Shown here: in pieces, positions 16,150 through 24,433 of the stretch | How positions within the stretch are numbered: the stretch's first letter is position 1 | Layout of the letters: each line of letters opens with the position of its first letter | Assembly: GCA_003499525.1 (NCBI GenBank) | Contig: DNTB01000025.1 | Span: forward strand, 906 to 47,645 | Source: Flavobacteriales bacterium | GTDB lineage: Bacteria > Bacteroidota > Bacteroidia > Flavobacteriales_G > Salibacteraceae | Direction: 5' to 3' | DNA length: 46,740 nucleotides | Notes under the pieces: generated by a model | Databases searched by the model: none | Told to the model about the DNA's origin: nothing | What the model saw: the letters and a program-made list of their open reading frames with translations, nothing else | Translations under genes and position numbers: made by a program

Positions 16150-18851
16150 ATGAAAAACATCTTATCTCTTATACTTATCGCTACCCTAATCCCCCCCCTC
16201 TAATTTCTCAGGAAACACCCTGGTTTAGTGAGGATTACGCGAATCCTGCACACTATTACTATCCGAATATGGGTCAATTGATAGACCTGAATAACGAACC
16301 GGTACCTGAAGTCCTGTACCATACAGACCTCACCAATCCGCAGCTTTTTTTCCACAACAATAAAATATCCTTCGTCTCCATGGAAATGGACACGCTCGAT
16401 CCGGATACGGTATATCGGCTGGATATGTCTTTTGTTGGTGGAGGCGGAGGGCCCGAAACCGGACCCGCTTCCTATGGACAGAAAGAAGCCCGAATCAACT
16501 ACTATTTGCCCCATACCGAAGGCGGAATTTCCGGTGTTGCGGCGTATGAAAGTCTGAAATACACCGAACCGTTTGAAAGCATTGATGTAGAGCTGTCCAG
16601 CAATGCCTCAGGGCCCAAAATGCGTTTTGTTGTGGCACCAGGCGGTGACCCTGACGACATCCAACTGCAGTTTGAGGGCCAGGACCAGATCTTAGAACTC
16701 ACTAGTGGTGAACTCGAAATGTATCTGGGCGCATGGAAAATGGAACTCCGTCAGGCCTATGCCTATCAGATAGATGAAAACGGCAACCCTTATCTCATGC
16801 CGTGGCTGCCGATATGGGTACACGACGGGCAGGGCAAACTATCGTTTTATACCGGCTCGTACAATACCGAACAAACCCTTGTGCTCGAAATGGCCGGACC
16901 TGGAGTTCCACTCCCATCAATGGGCAGTTCAGCTGTTCCGCCAGACTGGAGCACCTACTATGGCGGTGCCGGTCTGGAACAGAAAGCCGGCCTCACCGTG
17001 GATGCTTCCGGCGAACTCTACACCGTTTCAAATGTAAAAGGAGCCAACTTTTTTCCTCCTTTTAGTGGCGCCTCCATTCAGTACAACACGGTGTACAATT
17101 GTTTGGTTTCGCATTTCACAAGCAATGATGAAAGAGACTACTCCACCTACATCGGAGGGGCGGCAGACGATATAGCGCGGTCCATTACCGAAAGCGATTT
17201 GGGCAGCGTGTATATCGCGGGGTATACGCAGAGTTCCAATTATTTTTTGGAACAGGGTATTTATAGTTTCTTCCAGTCTGATCAAGCCGGAACGGACGGT
17301 TTTATTTCGAAACTGAACAAGGCAGATGGGTCGGTGGCATGGAGCACGTACTTTGGAGGTGAAGGAACGGATGTCATTGAAAAGATCACCTACAATTCAT
17401 CCAATGATTTGGTGCACATTACCGGACGCAGTAATTCTGCGCAGGGAGGCAATTGCACGGGCTCGGCCAATGGTTTTCCTTTTTGCAACATCATTGGTTC
17501 TGCATTCTATCAGGATTACAATCAAGGGGATTATGATGCCTTTGTGGCCGAGATAGACGATTCACCGGACATCAACGGACTCGTCTGGAGTACGATGATC
17601 GGCGGCGATGAGCGCGATAAGGGCTTTTCGGTCGTAAGTACTGCGTCCGACCTGTACCTTGTAGGGGAGTCCGGAAGCGACCAGGTGGCATCCTCCTTTG
17701 GGTCGCCAGTGCTTCCAAATACTCAGGGCCATTTTCCATTGGCCGATCCGGGTGCAGGAGCATATTTTCAAAGCCAATTGGGATCATCCACTACGGTAGT
17801 GGCCTCAGATGGATTCATTTGTCGGTTCAATGGCGCTCGTGAACTCGTTTGGAATACTTTTTTTGGAGGGGTTCAGTCGGATCTATTGACCGATGTTTCG
17901 GTCAAAGAAGGCGGAGTATATGCCGTAGGACGTACCTCATCGAATACTGTGAATGCATGCAGTGTAAATGCAAATGGAAATATACCCTTATGCCAAACCA
18001 ATGCAACGGCCTATCAGCAGCACTTCAATCCGAATGCTGAACCCTTATACTTTTCGGACCTCCTCATTGCCTCTTTTGCCAGCAACAATGCTTTAGATTG
18101 GTCCACATGCTATGGAGCGAATGGTGAAGAAGGCGCTTTTGACGACATTCAATGCGTATCCAATGCTGTGGGTGAGCTGTTCGTGCTCTCTCACTCCTAT
18201 CCCATTACGTTTGGCACGGCCTATAATATGTCCACCTTGGATTTTACAGGTCAGTACTATCAAAGTGATAATACACATGTGACCGAAGGGGGCTATAGTT
18301 CAGATAATATATTGCTGGCCTTTAATGCCGATCATGAACGAACCTGGGCCACCTATTTTGGTGGAGGATGCAGCGGGTGTACCAATCACTCTGGCGATGA
18401 AACCTCTTTGGGTTTGGCCTTGGCTGGGGACACATGGCTTTACCTGAGTGGTGAAACCTGGGGAACTCAGACCCCTTATCATTGTCCGCATCCGGCAGCC
18501 TATTGCGATCCTACGCTCGACGGCACCAACGACGGGTATGTTTCCAAGTTGAATATAGCCAATGTGTTGACGGCCCTGGAAGACGTACTCGGAGGCTCAA
18601 AAACGGAGTTCATCAAAACCTACCCGAACCCTGCGGTAGAAGAGGTGTATCTGGAACTTCCGCTTTCCTCAGGTGAGGGCATAACCGTGGAGGTATATAC
18701 CGTCGCGGGAGTATTGCTGGAAACGCAGCGGCTTCGCGCGCAGGGCAAAGACCGTTTGCGGGTGAATTCCGAAGGGTGGAGTGCCGGTTGGCACCTCCTC
18801 AGAATACAAACGAAGGATAAAGTATATGGCGCAACGGTATATAAATTATAA
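16150..18851 (+). CDS. T9SS-exported seven-blade SBBP propeller protein, signal peptide out of frame at a C8 tract
   Basis: The ATG at 16150 opens a good signal peptide (MKNILSLILIATLI), but after the C8 tract at 16191-16198 that frame stops at once. The long frame then runs to 18851, beginning PLISQETPW, the expected cleavage and mature region. One extra C, or two fewer, would fuse the two. The long frame stays open upstream to 16077 only by chance. The mature part has a domain of about 270 residues, then seven WSTYxGG-type SBBP repeats (DWSTYYGG, YSTYIGG, AWSTYFGG, VWSTMIGG, VWNTFFGG, DWSTCYG, TWATYFGG), likely one seven-blade beta propeller. A T9SS type A sorting domain of about 90 residues (YPNPAVEEVYLELP...GATVYKL) ends the protein. 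It is predicted to be a cell-surface protein when in frame. Confidence 0.85.
16191..16198 (+). repeat. C8 homopolymer tract in signal-peptide codons
   Basis: Eight consecutive C at the junction of the signal peptide and mature protein. C9 or C6 would give one continuous frame; C8 gives an early stop. This is a candidate slipped-strand phase-variation site; a sequencing or assembly error is the main alternative. Confidence 0.8.
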
Positions 18852-20259
18852 GCTTAAACAGCAGGTGCTCTTTTGGAGTGCCTGCTTGTTTTTATGGGGG
18901 TCGGCTCTATCCCAAAAAAAGTGGGAGGACATTGGGCTAAATTTATCCCCATACCGAAACGTCCGTTCGGTCTATGTAGATACCTTGGAGGACCAACTGA
19001 TTTTTGGTGGGGTGTATTTGGACGAGGTCAACGGGCAATCTTCGTGTAGTGTGTTCAAATGGTCTCCTTCCGGAGGGGAAGAAATCCTCGCGCCATATGA
19101 TCTAAATGAGATGCCCGTTTGGTTGGCCACGGATGTATTTAAAATTGGAGACTCTATAATTGCACTTGGAGCCAATTCCTTGGCTATTTACACGGATTCG
19201 GTATGGCATACGGTCACGGAGCACGACCAGTCGAGCTTGCAACAGATCATCCCGTATCCTTATGGGGAAGGGTATTTGATTGCGAATGGTTATTCGCGCA
19301 CGTTGATGGGGGACACGGTCGGGGCTTTGATGTATTGGGACGGCGACAGTTTGTACGAGGAATTTGAGTCCATTTCAGATTATATTGGTGAAGGAGGAAT
19401 ATATGATATGATTGATTATCAGGGTGAGCTGTATGTTTCAGGTAATGGCAGTACGTTGTCGGGGGGTATAATGAATGAAATCCTTCGTTGGACGGGCACG
19501 GAGTGGACGGATGTTGATGGCGGCATTACCGACGTTTCAAAAATGGGCGGTGTTAATGCAATGGTTGAATACCAGGGCGACTTGTACTTCGGAGGAATTT
19601 TTACTCAGGCTGATCATTCGGGGGAGAGCCACATTGCGCGATGGAACGGAAGTGAGTGGCTGCCGGTAGGAGGAGGGGTATACCCGCATCCGCTGAGCCA
19701 GTCGATCTTCAGCATGGTGGTGCACGATGGATATTTGTACGTAGCCGGACAGTTTGACGAGGTAGGCGGGGTACCCGCACGGAGTGTGGCCCGTTGGGAC
19801 GGCACGGAGTGGTGCGGTTGTGGCTCGTACATAGATGGGGGCATCAATGAAATATTCTTTTATCACGACACGCTGTACATTGCCGGAGCGTTCAACTACA
19901 TCGATGGCGACAGCATCGCCAAAGTAGCCCGTTTTATTGGGGATGATTTTGCCGATACGTGCGGCACAACGCTCTACACGGCCCTGGAAGACGTGCTCGG
20001 AGGTTCAAAAACGGAGTTCATCAAAACCTATCCGAATCCAGCGGTAGAAGAGGTTTATCTGGAACTTCCGCTTTCCTCAGGTGAGGGCATAACCGTGGAG
20101 GTGTTTACCGTCGCGGGAGTATTGCTGGAAACGCAGCGGCTTCGCGCGCAGGGCAAAGACGGTTTGCGGGTGAATTCCGAAGGGTGGAGTGCAGGTTGGC
20201 ACCTCCTCAGAATACAAACGAAGGATAAAGAATATGGCGCAACGGTATATAAATTATAA
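18826..20259 (+). CDS. T9SS surface propeller protein, tandem copy 1
   Basis: A 477-residue protein from the ATG at 18826. The basic n-region MAQRYINYKLKQQ and hydrophobic VLFWSACLFLWGSALSQ form a signal peptide. The mature part has repeated W-N/D-G-x-E-W segments (WTGTEWTDVDGG, WNGSEWLPVGGG, WDGTEWCGCG) separated by GDLYFGG, GYLYVAG and DTLYIAG strands, suggesting a beta propeller of the Kelch/Rax2 kind. A T9SS type A domain follows from about residue 390. The first 26 bases overlap the end of the SBBP gene in another frame. A terminator-like hairpin lies in its signal-peptide codons. Ligand unknown. Confidence 0.85.
   Translation: MAQRYINYKLKQQVLFWSACLFLWGSALSQKKWEDIGLNLSPYRNVRSVYVDTLEDQLIFGGVYLDEVNGQSSCSVFKWSPSGGEEILAPYDLNEMPVWLATDVFKIGDSIIALGANSLAIYTDSVWHTVTEHDQSSLQQIIPYPYGEGYLIANGYSRTLMGDTVGALMYWDGDSLYEEFESISDYIGEGGIYDMIDYQGELYVSGNGSTLSGGIMNEILRWTGTEWTDVDGGITDVSKMGGVNAMVEYQGDLYFGGIFTQADHSGESHIARWNGSEWLPVGGGVYPHPLSQSIFSMVVHDGYLYVAGQFDEVGGVPARSVARWDGTEWCGCGSYIDGGINEIFFYHDTLYIAGAFNYIDGDSIAKVARFIGDDFADTCGTTLYTALEDVLGGSKTEFIKTYPNPAVEEVYLELPLSSGEGITVEVFTVAGVLLETQRLRAQGKDGLRVNSEGWSAGWHLLRIQTKDKEYGATVYKL
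18860..18893 (+). terminator. Terminator-like hairpin inside copy 1 signal peptide codons
   Basis: AGCAGGTGCTC pairs with GAGTGCCTGCT over 11 bp (two G-T wobbles), then TGTTTTTAT. It lies 9 bases after the SBBP stop codon but inside the next gene, in the codons for QQVLFWSACLF. Confidence 0.65.
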
Positions 20260-21667
20260 CCTTAAACAGCAGGTGCTCTTTTGGAGCACCTGCTTGTTTT
20301 TATGGGGGTCGGCTCTATCCCAAAAAAAGTGGGAGGACATTGGGCTAAATTTATCTCCATACCGAAACGTGCGTTCGGTCTATGTAGATACCTTGGAGGA
20401 CCAACTAATTTTTGGGGGAAATTATTTGGAAGAAGTCAACGGGCAATCTTCGTGTCCTGTATTTACATGGTCTCCTTTGGGAGGGGCGAATATCCTAGCT
20501 CCTTATGATTTCAGCATCATGCCAGTACGGGTGGCTACCGACATCATTCGTATAGGCGATTCGTTAGTCATCATCGGCCAAAATATGATGGCTATTTACA
20601 CGGATTCGGTATGGCATACGGTCACGGAGCACGACCAGTCGAGCTTGCAACAGATCATCCCGTATCCTTATGGGGAAGGGTATTTGATTGCGAATGGTTA
20701 TTCCCGCACGTTGATGGGCGACACGGTCGGGGCTTTGATGTATTGGGACGGCGACAGTTTGTACGAGGAGTTTGCAAACAATATGGATATAATAGGAGGT
20801 GCAGGCATTTACGATGTGATTGAATATCAAGGTGAGATTTATGTATCCGGCAGTGGTTCGGTATATAATGGGGACCTGATGAATAAAACCATGCGCTGGA
20901 CAGGAACAGAGTGGACCGATGTTGATGGCGGCATTACCGACGTTTCAAAAATGGGCGGTGTTAATGCAATGGTTGAATACCAGGGCGACTTGTACTTCGG
21001 AGGAATTTTTACTCAGGCTGATCATTCGGGGGAGAGCCACATTGCGCGATGGAACGGAAGTGAGTGGCTGCCGGTAGGAGGAGGGGTATACCCGCATCCG
21101 CTGAGCCAGTCGATCTTCAGCATGGTGGTGCACGATGGATATTTGTACGTAGCCGGACAGTTTGACGAGGTAGGCGGGGTACCCGCACGGAGTGTGGCCC
21201 GTTGGGACGGCACGGAGTGGTGCGGTTGTGGCTCGTACATAGATGGGGGCATCAATGAAATATTCTTTTATCACGACACGCTGTACATTGCCGGAGCATT
21301 CAACTACATCGATGGCGACAGCATCGCCAAAGTAGCCCGCTTTATTGGGGATGATTTTGCCGATACGTGCGGCACAACACTCTACACGGCCCTGGAAGAC
21401 GTGCTCGGAGGTTCAAAAACGGAGTTCATCAAAACCTACCCGAACCCTGCGGTAGAAGAGGTGTATCTGGAACTTCCGTTTTCCTCAGGTGAGAGCATAA
21501 CCGTAGAGGTATATACCGTCGCGGGAGTATTGCTGGAAACGCAGCGGCTTCGCGCGCAGGGCAAAGACGGTTTGCGGGTGAATTCCGAAAGGTGGAGTGC
21601 CGGTTGGCACCTCCTCAGAATACAAACGAAGGATAAAGAATATGGCGCAACGGTATATAAATTATAA
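20234..21667 (+). CDS. T9SS surface propeller protein, tandem copy 2
   Basis: A 477-residue paralogue of the preceding gene with the same signal peptide (one change, A to T), central W-x-G-x-E-W repeats and sorting domain. It differs in two blocks. The first is the region of about residues 60-120, which reads APYDFSIMPVRVATDIIRIG where copy 1 has APYDLNEMPVWLATDVFKIG. The second is about residues 180-225 (EEFANNMDIIGGAGIYD against EEFESISDYIGEGGIYD). The rest is almost identical at DNA level. The 26-base overlap with the previous gene suggests coupled translation. Confidence 0.85.
   Translation: MAQRYINYNLKQQVLFWSTCLFLWGSALSQKKWEDIGLNLSPYRNVRSVYVDTLEDQLIFGGNYLEEVNGQSSCPVFTWSPLGGANILAPYDFSIMPVRVATDIIRIGDSLVIIGQNMMAIYTDSVWHTVTEHDQSSLQQIIPYPYGEGYLIANGYSRTLMGDTVGALMYWDGDSLYEEFANNMDIIGGAGIYDVIEYQGEIYVSGSGSVYNGDLMNKTMRWTGTEWTDVDGGITDVSKMGGVNAMVEYQGDLYFGGIFTQADHSGESHIARWNGSEWLPVGGGVYPHPLSQSIFSMVVHDGYLYVAGQFDEVGGVPARSVARWDGTEWCGCGSYIDGGINEIFFYHDTLYIAGAFNYIDGDSIAKVARFIGDDFADTCGTTLYTALEDVLGGSKTEFIKTYPNPAVEEVYLELPFSSGESITVEVYTVAGVLLETQRLRAQGKDGLRVNSERWSAGWHLLRIQTKDKEYGATVYKL
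20268..20301 (+). terminator. Terminator-like hairpin inside copy 2 signal peptide codons
   Basis: AGCAGGTGCTC pairs with GAGCACCTGCT over 11 perfect bp, then TGTTTTTAT. The two bases that differ from copy 1 convert wobble pairs to Watson-Crick pairs. Confidence 0.7.
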
Positions 21668-23069
21668 CCTTAAACAGCAGGTGCTCTTTTGGAGCGCCTG
21701 CTTGTTTTTATGGGGGTCGGCTCTATCCCAAAAAAAGTGGGAGGACATTGGGCTAAATTTATCCCCATACCGTGGTATTCGTTCGGTCTATGTAGATACC
21801 TTGGAGGACCAACTGATTTTTGGTGGGGTGTATTTGGAAGAAGTGAACGGTCAATCTTCGTGTCCTGTATTTACATGGTCTCCTTCGGGAGGGGCGAATA
21901 TCCTAGCTCCTTATGATTTCAGCATCATGCCAGTACGGGTGGCTACTGACATCATTCGTATAGGCGATTCGTTAGTCGTCATCGGCCAAAATATGATGGC
22001 CATTTACACGGATTCGGTATGGCATACGGTCACGGAGCACGACCAGTCGAGCTTGCAACAGATCATACCGTATCCTTATGGGGAAGGGTATTTGATTGCG
22101 AATGGTTATTCCCGCACGTTGATGGGCGACACGGTCGGGGCTTTGATGTATTGGGACGGCGACAGTTTGTACGAGGAATTTGAGTCTATTTCAGATTATA
22201 TTGGTGAAGGAGGAATATATGATGTGATTGATTATCAGGGTGAGCTGTATGTTTCAGGTAATGGCAGTACATTGTCAGGGGGTATTATGAATGAAATCCT
22301 TCGTTGGACGGGCACGGAGTGGACGGATGTTGATGGCGGCATCACCGACGTTTCGAAAATGGGCGGTGTTAATGCAATGGTTGAATACCAGGGCGACTTG
22401 TACTTCGGAGGGATTTTTACTCAGGCTGATCATTCGGGGGAGAGCCACATTGCGCGATGGAACGGAAGTGAGTGGCTGCCGGTAGGAGGAGGGGTATACC
22501 CGCATCCGCTGAGCCAGTCGATCTTCAGCATGGTGGTGCACGACGGATATTTGTACGTAGCCGGACAGTTTGACGAGGTAGGCGGGGTACCCGCAAAGAG
22601 TGTGGCCCGTTGGGACGGCACAGAGTGGTGCGGCTGTGGCTCATACATAGATGGAGACATACGAGATATTACCTTTTATCACGACACCCTATACATCGTG
22701 GGGGCTTTTAATTACATCGACGGCGACAGCATTGCCAAGGTAGCTCGTTATATTGGGGAAGACTTTGCGGATACCTGCGGCACCACGCTTTATTCAGCAT
22801 TATCTTCGGTTCGTGCTCCTTCCGAGGAGGTACGGGTTTACCCCAACCCTGCAGTAGATGAGGTTTTTCTGGAACTACCCGTACCTTCCGGACAAAACAT
22901 TCAGGTGGAAGTCTATACTTCTACGGGGGTATTGATGGAGACTACCGCTCTTCGTCCTCAGGGAAAGAACCGGCTGGTAATGGATGTGGTAGGTTGGCGT
23001 TCAGGGTTTTATCTAATCCGCATTGAAACAGACGAAGAAATCTATACAGCCAGTTTTTTCAAGTTCTGA
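21642..23069 (+). CDS. T9SS surface propeller protein, tandem copy 3 (mosaic, different sorting domain)
   Basis: A 475-residue paralogue. Its first variable block matches copy 2 (APYDFSIMPVRVATDIIRIG) and its second matches copy 1 (EEFESISDYIGEGGIYD), so it is a mosaic of the two. From about residue 340 it departs from both, and its C-terminal T9SS domain (YPNPAVDEVFLELPVPSGQ, ending FFKF) is instead the type carried by the next gene at 23145. The signal peptide is the same as in copy 1. It is the last unit of the array. Confidence 0.85.
   Translation: MAQRYINYNLKQQVLFWSACLFLWGSALSQKKWEDIGLNLSPYRGIRSVYVDTLEDQLIFGGVYLEEVNGQSSCPVFTWSPSGGANILAPYDFSIMPVRVATDIIRIGDSLVVIGQNMMAIYTDSVWHTVTEHDQSSLQQIIPYPYGEGYLIANGYSRTLMGDTVGALMYWDGDSLYEEFESISDYIGEGGIYDVIDYQGELYVSGNGSTLSGGIMNEILRWTGTEWTDVDGGITDVSKMGGVNAMVEYQGDLYFGGIFTQADHSGESHIARWNGSEWLPVGGGVYPHPLSQSIFSMVVHDGYLYVAGQFDEVGGVPAKSVARWDGTEWCGCGSYIDGDIRDITFYHDTLYIVGAFNYIDGDSIAKVARYIGEDFADTCGTTLYSALSSVRAPSEEVRVYPNPAVDEVFLELPVPSGQNIQVEVYTSTGVLMETTALRPQGKNRLVMDVVGWRSGFYLIRIETDEEIYTASFFKF
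21676..21709 (+). terminator. Terminator-like hairpin inside copy 3 signal peptide codons
   Basis: AGCAGGTGCTC pairs with GAGCGCCTGCT over 11 bp (one G-T wobble), then TGTTTTTAT. The stem is kept in all three copies despite base changes. Confidence 0.65.
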
Positions 23070-23144
23070 TGAAAAGAGTTTTGAGCTAGTATGACCTGAG
23101 GTGTCTGAAAAGATTTATATTTTGTCTGTACAAAATCAAACAGA

Positions 23145-24134
23145 ATGAAATCACTTTACACCGTACTGATATTATCATGCATTCCTTTTATATCCTATTC
23201 ATTTAGGTATGCTGCTTCGATCAACTTCCAACATGTTCAGGGGCGCGAATACGTCTTTGAAGCTATTGTCTATGCGGATTCAGGGCATTATTATCCGGAA
23301 ATTGTCCTTGAATTTGATACCACAGATGTATTCTTAAATCTCGACACCGCGGAAGATTTGGGCCATGTTTGGAAGGCTAAATATAAAGGGGGGTACACCT
23401 TCCCTTCTGATGGCACATATCTTGGCTATCTCGTTGCTGGAAGTCGTAAAAACGGTATTGCCAACATACCCAACTCGATTCATACAGATCTTACATTGGC
23501 CATTGAGTTAGAAGTTGCTCTGGGCACTTCATATAGTTCATCTCATGAGGAATACTCCTTAATTGATTCTGTAGTGCTCAATGTTCCATATAACGCCGAT
23601 TTTTCTGCCGTCGATGATGAAGGAGACTCGCTGGTTTATCATTTGAACTATTGTAGAGATGAAAGCGGTGGTTTCATTTCGGGATATTATTTTCCATTCA
23701 GCACTTCATTTTTCACCCTTGATTCTGTTTCAGGTGGATTGAACTGGCAATCTCCTAGCTTTTTGGGAAATCAATCTGTTCTTGTGCGCATTGAAGAATG
23801 GCGCAGTGGTCAGTTCATTTCTTCTCGAGAACGCGAACATTTGTTCGTCGTTTCCAATGCTAGTGGGATACATGGAAGGCATAGCCAATCAGTTGCGAAC
23901 CTCTACCCCAACCCTGCAGTAGATGAGGTTTTTCTGGAACTACCCGTACCTTCCGGACAAAATGTTCAGGTGGAAGTCTATACTTCTACGGGGGTGTTGA
24001 TGGAGACCACCGCCCTTCGTCCTCAGGGAACAGACCGGCTGATGTTGGATGCAGAACGTTGGAATACGGGATGGTATATCCTGAGGATACAAACAGAGAA
24101 TAAAGTGTATGCTGCCACAGTTTATAAAAAATAA
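23145..24134 (+). CDS. Secreted protein with Ig-like region and T9SS sorting domain
   Basis: A 329-residue protein with an N-terminal signal peptide (MKSLYTVLILSCIPFISYS). Beta-rich segments follow, including VPYNADFSAVDDEGDSLVYHL and LNWQSPSFLGNQSVLVRIEEW, which resemble cadherin/Ig-like folds of Bacteroidota gliding and surface proteins. The C-terminal T9SS type A domain (about 250-329, YPNPAVDEVFLELPVPSGQ ... AATVYKK) is nearly identical in DNA to that of tandem copy 3. It starts 75 bases after copy 3. TATATTTTG at about 23117-23125 is an imperfect -7 element. Function unknown. Confidence 0.78.
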   Translation: MKSLYTVLILSCIPFISYSFRYAASINFQHVQGREYVFEAIVYADSGHYYPEIVLEFDTTDVFLNLDTAEDLGHVWKAKYKGGYTFPSDGTYLGYLVAGSRKNGIANIPNSIHTDLTLAIELEVALGTSYSSSHEEYSLIDSVVLNVPYNADFSAVDDEGDSLVYHLNYCRDESGGFISGYYFPFSTSFFTLDSVSGGLNWQSPSFLGNQSVLVRIEEWRSGQFISSREREHLFVVSNASGIHGRHSQSVANLYPNPAVDEVFLELPVPSGQNVQVEVYTSTGVLMETTALRPQGTDRLMLDAERWNTGWYILRIQTENKVYAATVYKK

Positions 24135-24433
24135 TTAGAAGTCTAAAGAAAGGACAACTAACAAATAAAATTTGTGAACTGAGATACATTTCAGATCGCT
24201 GAACTGAACAGTAGCAGGTGAAAATGGCTGTGGGATCTTAGCATGCACAAACCAAGAAAGACACCAGTGAATCTGCGTTTAAAAATGTTTCAAAAGCACA
24301 CTCAGACAGAGCACCCACTGCCATGGTAAAAACTATAATACCTTTGAACAGGCAAACGACCATTGGTCCTGAACATAGGTATTCATAATGTCAATCAATA
24401 GCGCACAACACTCATTGAGTATTATTTTACCCT
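24135..24433. other. Intergenic region before the MBOAT operon
   Basis: About 300 bases holding the promoter at 24318-24346 and an 18-codon open frame (24388-24444, MSINSAQHSL...) whose stop overlaps the TTG start of the MBOAT gene. No terminator for the surface-protein operon, no tRNA and no repeat were seen. Confidence 0.5.
24318..24346 (+). promoter_or_regulatory. MBOAT operon promoter
   Basis: TACCTTTG at 24339-24346 matches TAnnTTTG exactly; CTG at 24318-24320, 18 bases upstream, may serve as a weak -33 element. It suggests that the acyltransferase operon is transcribed apart from the surface-protein array. Confidence 0.6.

Larger units (their letters stand above)
18826..22797 (+). repeat. 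Three tandem 1,408-bp repeats encoding surface proteins
   Basis: Equivalent points recur at exactly 1,408-bp steps (start codons at 18826, 20234 and 21642). Long stretches are nearly identical, with local blocks of difference. The third copy keeps the pattern until about 22797, where its sorting domain changes to another type. The sorting-domain part also matches the end of the preceding SBBP gene (about 18576-18851). Confidence 0.93.

Noticed and set aside
16077..16190. Upstream extension of the SBBP gene from a TTG at 16077
   Set aside because: It has no signal peptide or similarity. The real signal peptide starts at 16150 in another frame.
18781..18825. 15-residue N-terminal extension of the array proteins
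   Set aside because: It lies within the previous gene's sorting domain, and the ATG at 18826 gives a proper signal peptide; the same holds at 20189 and 21597.
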